From Holophagales bacterium (GTDB lineage: Bacteria; Acidobacteriota; Thermoanaerobaculia; Multivoradales; Multivoraceae): DNA of 64,000 nt. Shown in pieces: positions 32,859 to 41,844 of this stretch. Under the pieces are notes generated by a model that was given only the letters and a program-made list of their open reading frames with translations, searched no databases and was not told where the DNA came from. The stretch's first letter is position 1. Every line of letters begins with the position of its first letter. The stretch covers positions 411,544-475,543 of the forward strand of contig VXSP01000045.1 of assembly GCA_009837885.1 (NCBI GenBank), given 5' to 3'. The translations under genes and the position numbers were made by a program.

Positions 32859-34646
32859 TCAGGATCCGCGCCGGCCGCCAGCGGAAACGCGGAGAGTCAG
32901 GATGTCCGTGTCGTGAAACTGCTGGTGTCGAACCGAGGACGCCAGGTGTCGGAGCAACCGAAGGGAGACCTCCTGCTCGACCCGTGCCGCCCGGGTCTCC
33001 GCGTCGAGGGACGTCAGGCGGTCCTGGAGATTGAGTTCGTCGGCGCTTGCCGCGCCGACCTTGAACTCCAGCACGGCCTCTCCGTCCTCTTCTCGCGCCT
33101 GGAGGAGCAACTCGGGTCTCTCGTCGTCGCGCGCGCCGTCCTCCCCTCCGTTTCCCGCGCGCGACTCCAGAAGCGTGAGCAGCGTCTCCTCGGTCGCGGC
33201 TTCGAGCCTCTCCACGACGGCCTCCAGGCCGTTGCGGGCGGCGAACGCCTGAATGAACTCCCTGATCCGCGGCAGTTCGGCCGTGTCGAGCCTGCCCTTG
33301 AGCTGGCTCTTGCGCCGTACCGTCAGCGCCGCGAGCAGGAGCGCCAGCAGGCCCCCCGTGGTCAAACCGCTGCTCAACAGACCGCCCGCGAACTCGGCGA
33401 AGTAGGCGGGGAAGATCATGTCGAACTCGAACGCGACACCCGTCCAGAACGAGACGGCCGCGATCAGGCCGTTGCGAGGGTTCGACCCCATGCTGCTCGC
33501 GACTTCACGCACGCCGACCGTGAACAGCGTCGCCATGACCACGGCAACGGACGCGGCCACGACCGCGCCGGGAATCGCGAGAATGAGGGCGAGCGCCTTC
33601 GGCAGGAAGGCCAGGACGACGAAGACCAGCCCGGCCGCGATCGCGACGCTGCGTGCCGCGACGCCGGTGATCTCCACGGCGGACACCGCGCCCGCGTTGA
33701 GCGTGTTGGGCATCGTTCCCGCCAGCCCCGCCAGCAGGCTGCCGGCGCCTTCCGCGGCCACTGCTCGCTGCACGGCCCGAAAGTCGACCGCGCGGGGCCG
33801 GCGCCACGCCACGCGCTGGGCGGCCACCGCGACGGCGACCGACTTGGTCGAACCGACCAGCGTCACGAACAGGAACGCGGGCAGGAGCGCCCAGAACGCG
33901 GCGCCGAACTCCAGGTCCAGCCCGGGCGGCCGGCCCTGGGGAATGCCGATCCAGGCCGCATCGGCCACGCGTCCGGCATCGTAGATGCCGAGGAACGCGC
34001 CGGCCAGGGCGCCGGCGACGATGCCGGCGGCCGGGGCCCAGAGGCGCGCGGTTCCCTTCCCCTTGAGCGCGACCCCCAGGAAGGTGCAGATCATGACGCC
34101 GGCACTCAGCGGCGCGGCGTACGCGGGGGCGCCCTGCGGCAGTTCGTTCAGCATGCGGAAGAGAAGCGGCATCACGCTGACGGGAAGGAGCATGACCACC
34201 GTCCCCGTGACGACGGGTGTGAGCACCCGGTGCAGCAGCGCGAGCCGCGCCGAAAGCACGACCTGGGCGAGGGCCGAGATGACGACCAGGGTTGCCAGCA
34301 ATCCCGGTCCGCCCAGGATCAGGGCCTCCGCGCAGACGGCGATGAAGATCGCCGAGCTGACGTGCGGCAGGACGTAACCCGCCCCGAACCGTCGCACCCG
34401 GACGGCCTGCATGATCGTGGCGGCGCCGCAGGCCAGGACGGAGGCGAACACGGCCCAGAGCACGAGGTCCTCGGCGCCGCCGGCGCGAAAGGCGATCGTC
34501 GGCAGGAGCACCATGCCGTTGAGGCCCAGGGCGGCGAGCTGCAGGCCGAGTCCGACCGCGAGGGAACGGGGAATCCGGTCGTCGACTTCGTAGACCAGCT
34601 CGTCATCCGCGTTGAGCCGCGAGCCCTTCGTACGCTTCGTGTTCAT
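32859..34646 (-). CDS. NCS2 (xanthine/uracil permease family) transporter with C-terminal soluble domain
   Basis: The 595-residue protein has about fourteen hydrophobic segments up to residue 448, including SLAVGLGLQLAALGLNGMVL, LLAGLAGTMPNTLNAGAVSA and FLPKALALILAIPGAVVAAS, as in nucleobase/ascorbate (NCS2) permeases. Residues 449-595 are soluble: ELPRIREFIQAFAARNGLEA and RLEAATEETLLTLLE recall the dimer/N-box part of RsbW-like anti-sigma ATPases, but the box residues are degenerate. It lies between dctM (ATGA overlap) and dctP (1 bp), an unusual place for a permease. The substrate is unknown. Confidence 0.85.
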   Translation of the reverse strand: MNTKRTKGSRLNADDELVYEVDDRIPRSLAVGLGLQLAALGLNGMVLLPTIAFRAGGAEDLVLWAVFASVLACGAATIMQAVRVRRFGAGYVLPHVSSAIFIAVCAEALILGGPGLLATLVVISALAQVVLSARLALLHRVLTPVVTGTVVMLLPVSVMPLLFRMLNELPQGAPAYAAPLSAGVMICTFLGVALKGKGTARLWAPAAGIVAGALAGAFLGIYDAGRVADAAWIGIPQGRPPGLDLEFGAAFWALLPAFLFVTLVGSTKSVAVAVAAQRVAWRRPRAVDFRAVQRAVAAEGAGSLLAGLAGTMPNTLNAGAVSAVEITGVAARSVAIAAGLVFVVLAFLPKALALILAIPGAVVAASVAVVMATLFTVGVREVASSMGSNPRNGLIAAVSFWTGVAFEFDMIFPAYFAEFAGGLLSSGLTTGGLLALLLAALTVRRKSQLKGRLDTAELPRIREFIQAFAARNGLEAVVERLEAATEETLLTLLESRAGNGGEDGARDDERPELLLQAREEDGEAVLEFKVGAASADELNLQDRLTSLDAETRAARVEQEVSLRLLRHLASSVRHQQFHDTDILTLRVSAGGRRGS

Positions 34647-35950
34647 CCGTACATGGCGTCCGGCAGCAACGTGGCGATGCGCGGAAGGAGCGCGATCAGC
34701 ACCATCGCCGCGAGGAGGGCAAGCCAGAACGGAACGATGCCGCGAAACATCGTGCGGACCGGCACGTCGGGCGCCACGCCCTTCACCACGAAGATGTTCA
34801 GCCCGACCGGAGGCGAGATCAGGCCCATCTCGAGTGCGATGACGATCATCACACCGAACCAGATCATGTCGACGCCCAGCGACTCGAGGATCGGCTGCAC
34901 CAGCGGAACGGTCAGCACCAGCATCGCGAATCCGTCCAGAAAGGTGCCGAGGACGATGAACATGATCAGCACCAGCAGGACGACCTGAGCACCCGAGAAT
35001 CCCTGTTCGCCGACCCACTCGGAGGCGACGAAGGCAATGCCGGTGAAGCCGAGGAAGATCTTGAACACGAAGGCGCCGAACAGCACGAGGAAGGCGGTGC
35101 CGCTCGCCTTGAGCGTGGAGTTCGCCACTTCGATCACGGTCCTCCGGTTCAAGGTACGGCGCACACAGGCCGCGACCAGCGCCAGCAACGCTCCCACTCC
35201 GGCCGCTTCGATCGCGGAGAAGATGCCGGCGTAGATGCCGCCGATCGTCACGACGACGATGCCCAGAATCCACGTCGCCCTCGCGGTGGCCCTGAGCCGT
35301 TCCCGCCACGAAGCGGGTGCCGTGGCGTGCGGCGCCTTGACCGGGTCTCGCCTGACGACGATCCAGATGGCGAGAATGAAGAGCAAAGTCAGCAGAATTC
35401 CGGGGATGACTCCGGCCATGAACAGGCGCCCGATGCTCTCCTCGGTGATGATCCCGTAGATCACGAGCCCTGCCGACGGCGGGATCAGGATGCCGAGCGT
35501 TCCGCCGGCGGCGATGGCGCCGGTAGCGAGCGAATCGTCGTACCTGAACCGCCGCATCTCGGGAAGCGACACGCGTCCCATCGTCAGCGCGGCGGCCAGC
35601 GACGAACCGGAAAGAGCCGAGAACCCTGCGCACGCGACGATCGACGCGGAAGCGAGGCTGCCCCGGAAACGGCCGAGCCAGCTATGGGCGGCTCGGTACA
35701 GGTCCTGGCTCATCCTGGAGACCAGGGCCAGATTGCCCATCAGCATGAACAGCGGAAGGATGGTGAGGGAGTAGCGGGAGGAAACCGCGAAGATCTCCCC
35801 GGCCACGACCGGCACGACGGCGCCGGGGCGAATGATGGCGATCCCGGCCGCGCCCACGATCAGCATCGCCAGCCCTACCGGTACGCGGATCAGGAGCAGG
35901 GCGAAAAGGGCGAGAAAGCCCAGCAGGGCGATTGCGGTTCCGGCCGTCAT
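34643..35950 (-). CDS. dctM: TRAP transporter large permease
   Basis: The 435-residue membrane protein reads IALLGFLALFALLLIRVPVG, LPLFMLMGNLALVSRMSQDL, RGSLASASIVACAGFSALSG and GGTLGILIPPSAGLVIYGII. The last two are signature loops of the DctM subunit. It forms the Na+-coupled channel with DctQ. The start overlaps dctQ (ATGA) and the stop overlaps the NCS2 permease start. Confidence 0.94.
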   Translation of the reverse strand: MTAGTAIALLGFLALFALLLIRVPVGLAMLIVGAAGIAIIRPGAVVPVVAGEIFAVSSRYSLTILPLFMLMGNLALVSRMSQDLYRAAHSWLGRFRGSLASASIVACAGFSALSGSSLAAALTMGRVSLPEMRRFRYDDSLATGAIAAGGTLGILIPPSAGLVIYGIITEESIGRLFMAGVIPGILLTLLFILAIWIVVRRDPVKAPHATAPASWRERLRATARATWILGIVVVTIGGIYAGIFSAIEAAGVGALLALVAACVRRTLNRRTVIEVANSTLKASGTAFLVLFGAFVFKIFLGFTGIAFVASEWVGEQGFSGAQVVLLVLIMFIVLGTFLDGFAMLVLTVPLVQPILESLGVDMIWFGVMIVIALEMGLISPPVGLNIFVVKGVAPDVPVRTMFRGIVPFWLALLAAMVLIALLPRIATLLPDAMYG

Positions 35951-36486
35951 TCGACTGGCTCGTTGGGGTCTTCAGCGTTCCAGACGGCCAACCCCAGGAG
36001 CATCTGGGAAGCGAGCAGGCAGCCGTAGGCGGCCAGCGACACGCCGAGCGCGTAGTAGAAGGGCGTATGCGGGATCGAGACGCTGCCCGTCACGTCGCCG
36101 CAGGGCAGGCCGCAACTGCCGTGGAGGAACAGTGCCCAGGCGGCCACGGCCGTGACGCCCAGGCCCAGAAGCCGGGCGATCGCGTCCGTGACCCTGGTGA
36201 CCCGACGGGCGGCGAAGCGCGCGATCAGGTTCACGCAGACGTGCGAGCCCTCGCCGGCGCCGTAGGCGATCGCGGCCGCCACCACCACGGTGAGCGACAT
36301 CGTCGAGACATCCTCGATCCAGGGCAGCGAATCGTTCAGGAGGTAGCGCCAGAGGACCTCGGCCACCGTGATCCCCAGCAGCATCGCGAGCGCGATGCCG
36401 CCCACAACGGCGAATGCCGCCGGCGGACGGCGGCAGATCGCTTCGGCGCGCGCCAGGCGCGCACGGTGCTGCTCGAACAGGGGCAA
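35947..36486 (-). CDS. dctQ: TRAP transporter small permease
   Basis: The 179-residue protein has four hydrophobic segments and ends one codon inside dctM. The pattern GITVAEVLWRYLLNDSLPWIEDVS is the DctQ core motif. It begins with TTG at 36486, downstream of AGGA. As the first gene, it likely starts the four-gene operon dctQ, dctM, NCS2, dctP. Confidence 0.88.
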   Translation of the reverse strand: MPLFEQHRARLARAEAICRRPPAAFAVVGGIALAMLLGITVAEVLWRYLLNDSLPWIEDVSTMSLTVVVAAAIAYGAGEGSHVCVNLIARFAARRVTRVTDAIARLLGLGVTAVAAWALFLHGSCGLPCGDVTGSVSIPHTPFYYALGVSLAAYGCLLASQMLLGLAVWNAEDPNEPVE

Positions 36487-36566
36487 GTGGTCCTATTGAA
36501 GCACACAGGACGGGCCGGGGCGACTTCCTGGGCGCGGCCGATACCGACCGGGTCGAGTCTTGGTAG

Positions 36567-37205
36567 CTACACGGAGTAGACCGGCGCCAGCGGGCTCTCC
36601 GCGAGGTCGGTCACTTTACGGTCCTGTGAGCGCGCAATCTCCCGCAGCAGCCAGTCGAGGCGGTCATTGCCCCAGAAGCGCTCGCCGCGGTAGATGAAGA
36701 GCGGTACGCCGAAGGCGCCGTCCTCGCGCGTGTGGGCGAAGCCCGCCATGACCCTGTCTTTCCACTCGGCATCGTGGGCCACGGCCAGGGCCTCGTCGCC
36801 GTCGAGTCCGGCGGCTTCGGCGGCGGAACGCATCACCTCGTCGCTGGCCAGGTCGAGGCCGCGCCCGAACCGGGCCATGAACGCCTCCCGTGCGTAGTCG
36901 ATCGCCTTGCCCTGCTCCCGGGCCCACACGTAGACCTGGTGCGGCGGGAACCAGTCCGGATCGTCGCCGCCCTCCGGCCAGTTCATCGGCAGCCCGTAGG
37001 CCTTCGCGATCCGCTCGGCGTCCTGGCGGACGTAGCTCGACTTCGCGCGCCCGGCCGAGAGATTGGCGCCCTTGCCGAAGGGGAAGATCGGCACCGCGTC
37101 GATCCCGTTCCAGTCGAGCACGCCGGTGGTCGTGATCCGGTGGAAGGCGAACCAGGAGAAGGGAGAGCGGAACGAGAAGTAGACGCGCAGTTCGTTCTGG
37201 CTCAT
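36567..37205 (-). CDS. DsbA-fold isomerase (2-hydroxychromene-2-carboxylate isomerase-like)
   Basis: The 212-residue protein starts with MSQNELRVYFSFRSPFSWFA. It has PIFPFGKGANLSAGRAKSSY, MNWPEGGDDPDWFPPHQVYV and FGVPLFIYRGERFWGNDRLD, as in the HCCA isomerase/glutathione kappa-transferase family. FSFRSPFS replaces the usual CxxC, as in this subfamily, and the cis-Pro is in GVPLF. These enzymes isomerise aromatic-derived intermediates with glutathione. Glutathione use in this organism is unproven. ATG 37205 follows AGGAG. Confidence 0.83.
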   Translation of the reverse strand: MSQNELRVYFSFRSPFSWFAFHRITTTGVLDWNGIDAVPIFPFGKGANLSAGRAKSSYVRQDAERIAKAYGLPMNWPEGGDDPDWFPPHQVYVWAREQGKAIDYAREAFMARFGRGLDLASDEVMRSAAEAAGLDGDEALAVAHDAEWKDRVMAGFAHTREDGAFGVPLFIYRGERFWGNDRLDWLLREIARSQDRKVTDLAESPLAPVYSV

Positions 37206-37252
37206 CGTGGCGGGGCTCCTGTTGGCAGGCGGGTTGACTCGACGGAAGGCAA

Positions 37253-39493
37253 CTAGCGGAAGACGTCGACCAGCCGGCTGTACTTCACGATGACCGTCCG
37301 GTCCGGCCGCTCGTAGAGGATCCGGGCGCCGAGTTCGTCGATCTCGTTGTAGACCACGAACAGCCCGGTGTTGGCGTCCTGCAGCCAGGAGAAACGGAGG
37401 TTCGCGGACACGTTGTCGGACTGGTCGTTGTACTGGGCGAGTGCCTGGACCAGCATCCGCGGGGTGATCGAGTAGGAGAGTCGGAGACGGCCCAGATTGA
37501 CCTGGAAGCTGCCCGCGTCGATGTCCACGTCGTTGTGGTCCCAGGTCAGTTCCGAGGTCAGTCGTTCGCCGCGTCGGGCGAGCAGGGTGAACGACGTGGA
37601 GCTCCGGTCGCCGCCGAAGAAGCCGCCGGCGATGTTGCGGACATAGACCGAGAACGGCTTCGCCTGGTTCGTCGAGAACACGGTCTGCGTCTCGTGGTGG
37701 CTGTACCTGCCTGCCCGGACGGGGACGCCCTCGACGATCTCGAACGTCTCCTTGACGCCCTCCACGGTGAAGTTCACGCCCGTGTGGACCTGCATGCCGT
37801 TCCGCCACTCCCAGTGGTTGTCGACGTGGAGGTACTCGCTCTCCTGGTAGTCGTCGAAGTCCCAGATGCCGCTGTACGAAACATGGGGTCGGAGTTCGTG
37901 GAATCCGAGAAGGTCCTTCGGGCGGATAGTGCGCATGCCGAACGCGGAGATGTTCCGGAAGTCGCGTCGCGACAGGAAGCCGACTTCGGGATTGAAGTTG
38001 GCGCGGGCTTCGGCGAAGCTGAGGCTGCCGCGCCACTGAGGCTTGCCGAGGTTGTAGCTCAGGAGCAACGAGCTGTCGTCGCCGTCGAGTCCCGGTGTGT
38101 CGGTCTGGGCGACGTAGGTTTCGATCGTGTGGTGCTCGCCGATGCCCCACTTGCCGTCGATGGCGTAGGCGCGGTTCGTGTCGTCCTCGGGAGCGAGGCT
38201 GCCGACGCCCTCGCGGCTGACGAAGATGCCCCCGATACTGGAGCGGTCGCCCAGTTCCCGATTGACCCGGGCGACGGCGTAGTCGTTGCCGTGCAGCCCA
38301 CCGACCGCGGCGGTCTGCATGTGGAGGAGTCCCACGTTGAAGCGGCCCGCCTTACCGGACAGCCGGCCGCCGTAGTCGATCGGGATCAGTTCGCCGCCGG
38401 GTCCGATGCCGATGCGCCGGCTGAAGAACAGGTCGACGCGGGCCGAGGCACGGCCCCCGCCGCTTGCTCCGACCGTGAATAGCCCGGCGTTCTCCAGGAA
38501 GAACGGCCGCTTCTCGGGGAAGAACAGGTTGAACCGGTCGAGATTCACCTGCTGCTCGTCGACCTCGACCTGGGCGAAGTCCGTGTTGTACGTCACGTCC
38601 AGGGTCAGGCTCGGGGTGACGCTGTACTTGAGGTCGACGCCGACATCGGAGTCCGATTCGTTGTCGCTACCGGCCGTGGGCGGTTCCCGGCTCGATCCGA
38701 TCGCGTAGGGGATCAGCTTCAGGTTCCGCTGCGGCGGCGGCTCGACGCCCTGGAGCGAGCCGGCTTCGGTCAGCCGGTCCAGGTCGTGGTTCCGGTCGAG
38801 TTCGGACCAGAAGGCGACCTCCCGGTGGCGGGCGATGTTGCGCTGGAAGTTCAGGCCCCAGGTCTGCACGTCGGTCGGGGGATAGCGGAGGGTGCGGAAG
38901 GGAATCGCGAACTCGGCGCTCCAGCCGAACTCGCCGACCTCTGTTGCGACATTCCAGGCGCCGTCCCAGTTCAGGTTGAATCCGGCGGACATCGCGCCCC
39001 GGAAGCGGCCTCTTCCGCCCATGCCGCTGAACACGCCGGAGCCGCCTTGCAGGACCTGGCCGTCGTACTCGATGCCGGCCGGGTTGGTGCCGAACACGAA
39101 GCCGTTGCGCCCGTCCTGGAACGTGTCGAAGATGACCTGGAAGCTGTCCGTTTCGTTCAGGGGCGCGTCGCGGCGGCTGTCCGAGATGACGATGCCGTCC
39201 GGTTCGCGGTCGTGGCAGACGACGGCGACGAAGAGCGTGTCCTCCGTGAACGCGAAGCGGACTTCCGTGCGTTCCGTGCCGGGCTCGCCGGCGAAGGGCC
39301 GGGTCTGGGTCGTGCCGGATGCCGGTGCGACGCTCTGCCAGACCGGATCGTCGAGGACGCGGCCGTCAAGCTGGGGCGCCGCGCCGATGGCCGAGGCGGT
39401 TGCGGCGGGCCGGTCGGTCTGTGCTGCCGCCACCGACGCGACGGCGCACAGAAGCCAGGCCGCGGCGCCGGCGGCGGAGCGAACGCGGTTCAT
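37253..39493 (-). CDS. Secreted DUF5916 / family 9 carbohydrate-binding-like protein
   Basis: The 746-residue precursor has a signal peptide (AAWLLCAVASVAAAQ). The N-terminal beta-domain (ASAIGAAPQLDGRVLDDPVW, then EVRFAFTEDTLFVAVVCHDR) resembles CBM9. FGTNPAGIEYDGQV and EFAIPFRTLRYPP close that domain. The remaining 500 residues match DUF5916: FFPEKRPFFLENAGLF, then many alternating strands that suggest an outer-membrane barrel. The C-terminal residues TVIVKYSRLVDVFR are consistent with a barrel end. Its function is unknown; a nutrient-binding or cell-surface role is a guess. Divergent from the hydrolase at 39603. Confidence 0.85.
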   Translation of the reverse strand: MNRVRSAAGAAAWLLCAVASVAAAQTDRPAATASAIGAAPQLDGRVLDDPVWQSVAPASGTTQTRPFAGEPGTERTEVRFAFTEDTLFVAVVCHDREPDGIVISDSRRDAPLNETDSFQVIFDTFQDGRNGFVFGTNPAGIEYDGQVLQGGSGVFSGMGGRGRFRGAMSAGFNLNWDGAWNVATEVGEFGWSAEFAIPFRTLRYPPTDVQTWGLNFQRNIARHREVAFWSELDRNHDLDRLTEAGSLQGVEPPPQRNLKLIPYAIGSSREPPTAGSDNESDSDVGVDLKYSVTPSLTLDVTYNTDFAQVEVDEQQVNLDRFNLFFPEKRPFFLENAGLFTVGASGGGRASARVDLFFSRRIGIGPGGELIPIDYGGRLSGKAGRFNVGLLHMQTAAVGGLHGNDYAVARVNRELGDRSSIGGIFVSREGVGSLAPEDDTNRAYAIDGKWGIGEHHTIETYVAQTDTPGLDGDDSSLLLSYNLGKPQWRGSLSFAEARANFNPEVGFLSRRDFRNISAFGMRTIRPKDLLGFHELRPHVSYSGIWDFDDYQESEYLHVDNHWEWRNGMQVHTGVNFTVEGVKETFEIVEGVPVRAGRYSHHETQTVFSTNQAKPFSVYVRNIAGGFFGGDRSSTSFTLLARRGERLTSELTWDHNDVDIDAGSFQVNLGRLRLSYSITPRMLVQALAQYNDQSDNVSANLRFSWLQDANTGLFVVYNEIDELGARILYERPDRTVIVKYSRLVDVFR

Positions 39494-39602
39494 TGCGAGA
39501 CAGACTCTACCCGTTTACTGAGGCTTCATTCAGCACCGAATGGACTGGCGGTTCCGCGGTGCGGGTCGGGTACCATCCGGGGATTCAACGGAGGAGAGCA
39601 CG

Positions 39603-40604
39603 ATGCAAGGAAGCCTGAGTGTGCGGTACGTGTCAGCGGCGGTCATGGCGGCAGTTCTGTTCCTGATCGGAGCTACTCCGACAGCGGCCGCGGACAAACT
39701 GATGGACGTCGAGGGCTATCCGACCCTCGTGCGCAAGCCGGTCGAGATCTGGAGCGACGGTACCCGTCTCGGCGGGGATGTCTTCTACCCGAAGGCGACC
39801 ACCGAGGATGAGAAGCTGCCGGCGATCGTGCTTTGCCACGGTTGGGGCGGCACCAAGGCGCACCTGAATCGCGGCATCGCGCCGCGCTTCGCGGCCGCGG
39901 GCTACCTGGTCCTGGCCTTCGACTACAGAGGCTGGGGCGAGAGCGACGCCAGGCTCGTCGTCCACGGCGAGATGCCGGAGCCCGACGCGGACGGTTTCGT
40001 CACGGTGAAGGCCCAGGCGATCCGGGAGTTGGTCGATCCCCTGGACCAGCAGGAGGACATCGACGCCGCGATCTCCTTCGTCGAGGGCGAGCCGCACGCC
40101 GACCCGTCGCGGATCGGCATCTGGGGCTCGAGCTTCGGTGGCGGTCACGTCATCTGGCGCGCCGCCCACGATCGGCGGGTGAAGGCGGTGGCGGCCCAGG
40201 TCGGCGCGATGGACCAGCGCAACGGCCTGGTCACGAGTCCGGGAGGACTCGATGCGGTCCACGCGAACCGCGTACGCCGCGCCCGCGGGGAACTCGCTCC
40301 GGTACCGATCGGCGACGACAAGCCGGAGGGCCTCACCGGCAGTCCCTACTACGAACGCTTCGCCCGCTTCTCGCCGGTCGAGCACGCGCATCTCATCACC
40401 GCTCCCACCATCATCATCGACGCCAAGCAGGAGCATTACTTCGACATCCGCGAGCACGGCGAACGGGTTTACCGGATCCTCTCCGGCCGCGTCCCGGTCG
40501 AGTACCACGCCTGGGACATCACCCACTACGCCATCTACAGCGGCGAGTGGCTCGACAAGGCGATGGCCGCCCAGATCGACTTCTTCGACCGCTACCTGAA
40601 GTAG
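39603..40604 (+). CDS. Secreted alpha/beta hydrolase
   Basis: The 333-residue precursor (signal to TAAADK) has IVLCHGWGGTKAHLNR, LVLAFDYRGWGESDAR, nucleophile IGIWGSSFGGGHVIWR and the acid/His end IIDAKQEHYFDI and DITHYAIYSG. It resembles dienelactone hydrolase or X-Pro dipeptidyl-peptidase-like serine hydrolases. GGAGGAGAG (39591-39599) supports ATG 39603. The substrate is unknown. A family A repeat separates it from the next, convergent hydrolase. Confidence 0.85.
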   Translation: MQGSLSVRYVSAAVMAAVLFLIGATPTAAADKLMDVEGYPTLVRKPVEIWSDGTRLGGDVFYPKATTEDEKLPAIVLCHGWGGTKAHLNRGIAPRFAAAGYLVLAFDYRGWGESDARLVVHGEMPEPDADGFVTVKAQAIRELVDPLDQQEDIDAAISFVEGEPHADPSRIGIWGSSFGGGHVIWRAAHDRRVKAVAAQVGAMDQRNGLVTSPGGLDAVHANRVRRARGELAPVPIGDDKPEGLTGSPYYERFARFSPVEHAHLITAPTIIIDAKQEHYFDIREHGERVYRILSGRVPVEYHAWDITHYAIYSGEWLDKAMAAQIDFFDRYLK

Positions 40605-40612
40605 CCACGCGC

Positions 40613-40680
40613 CTGCGCTAGCGCGGCAGAAGTCCAGAAGCCGGCGCTTCGCGCCCGCCTAACCGGTTTCTGCCGCGCAG
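40613..40680. repeat. Intergenic inverted-repeat element, family A copy 2 (short)
   Basis: The 68-bp copy keeps the end arms (CTGCGCTAGCGCGGCAGAA at the left and TTCTGCCGCGCAG at the right). One inner hairpin (CCGGCGCTTCGCGCC) remains, while the central part present in copies 1 and 3 is missing. It fills the gap between two convergent hydrolase genes (stops at 40604 and 40685). Confidence 0.75.
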
Positions 40681-40684
40681 ACCC

Positions 40685-41491
40685 TTAGACGGCGTCGGCC
40701 AGGAACGCCTCGACCTCGGCGTGGAACTCGTCGGGCCGCTCGGTGGGGATGGCGTGGCCGCAGTTCTCGAGCATGGCCAGGCGGGAGCCCGGGATTCGGC
40801 GGGACATGATGACGCTGCCGCCGGGTGGGGTCAGGGCGTCCTCGAGGCCCTGGAGGATGAGGGTCGGGCAGGTGATCGTCGCCAGATCGGCCGTGTAGTC
40901 GATGTCCGCCACGGCGCGGCAGGCGGCCGCGTAGCAGGCGGCGTCGTTCCGTTCGATGGTGAGACGCCCTGCCTCCGCGATGTCCTCGGCGTGGCGTTCC
41001 CGGTACTCCTTGCCGTAGGACAGGGCGGGGCCGGTCGGGGCAAGGGCCTTGGCCAGGCCGTCGCGCTCGACGACGTCGGCGCGGGCGTTCCAGCCGGCTG
41101 CGGCGCGTTCGTTCACCTCGCTCGAGGTGCTGATCAGGATCAGCGCCCGGGTGCGTTCGGGGAAGTCGAGGGCGAAGCGCTGGGAAACGACGCCGCCCAT
41201 CGAGATCCCGCCGATCACCGCGTTATCGACGCCGACTTTGTTGAGCACGGCGGTGAGATCGGAAGCCCAGGTTTCGGGGGCCATCGTCTCGGGGCGCCTT
41301 TCCGAGCCGCCGAAGCCCCGAACGTCCCAGGTCAGGACCGTGTAGCGGTCCCGGAACGTGGCTACGGTCTGTTCCCAGGCGTCCAGGTGGCTGCCGAGGC
41401 CGTGGGTGAAGACGACGACCGGCCCACTGCCTTCCTGCCGATAGCGGATGCGGGCGCCGTCGGCGGCCGCCGCGAAACGGTCAGGCTGCAC
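40685..41491 (-). CDS. Alpha/beta hydrolase
   Basis: The 268-residue protein has VVVFTHGLGSHLDAWEQTVA, VLTWDVRGFGGSERRPE, nucleophile AVIGGISMGGVVSQRFALDF, acid LILQGLEDALTPPGGS and His ENCGHAIPTERPDEF. It looks like a 3-oxoadipate enol-lactonase or a related esterase, with no signal peptide. GTG 41491 is the start. It overlaps by 11 bp the end of the membrane protein gene at 41481, so the two are likely coupled. Confidence 0.88.
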   Translation of the reverse strand: MQPDRFAAAADGARIRYRQEGSGPVVVFTHGLGSHLDAWEQTVATFRDRYTVLTWDVRGFGGSERRPETMAPETWASDLTAVLNKVGVDNAVIGGISMGGVVSQRFALDFPERTRALILISTSSEVNERAAAGWNARADVVERDGLAKALAPTGPALSYGKEYRERHAEDIAEAGRLTIERNDAACYAAACRAVADIDYTADLATITCPTLILQGLEDALTPPGGSVIMSRRIPGSRLAMLENCGHAIPTERPDEFHAEVEAFLADAV

Positions 41492-41762
41492 GTCGATTGA
41501 ACAGCCCCAGGGTCAACGCGAAGGGAATCACGAACAGGAGCGTCCGCAGCCAGCCCGGCATGTCCGTGATGATCAGGATCAGGCCGAGCGGGACCCAGAG
41601 TACGATCCACATCCAGATCGGGATCGTCCTCGGCTTGATCGGTTCGGTGCTGGCGCCCTCGGCGATGATGACGACGGCCAGGGCGCCGGCGGCGGCACCG
41701 AGAACGCCGGCGATCAGACCTCCGGCGGGGTAGGGGACGGTTGCGAGGATCAGTTCAGGCAT
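41481..41762 (-). CDS. Small membrane protein of unknown function
   Basis: The 93-residue product begins MPELILATVPYPAGGLIAGV. It has about three hydrophobic segments (AAAGALAVVIIAEG, WMWIVLWVPLGLILIIT and TLLFVIPFALTLGLF). ATG 41762 lies 14 nt after AGGAG. A six-codon frame (MRRIHA) starts nearer to that site and ends across this start. I recognise no family. It lies upstream of the hydrolase on the same strand. Confidence 0.6.
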   Translation of the reverse strand: MPELILATVPYPAGGLIAGVLGAAAGALAVVIIAEGASTEPIKPRTIPIWMWIVLWVPLGLILIITDMPGWLRTLLFVIPFALTLGLFNRRAA

Positions 41763-41844
41763 GGATTCGGCGCATGCTCCTGTGCGTTGTTGATGGCGCG
41801 ATGTCGGTTGCGCGATCCTATACATTGACCGCGACGAGGGAACC

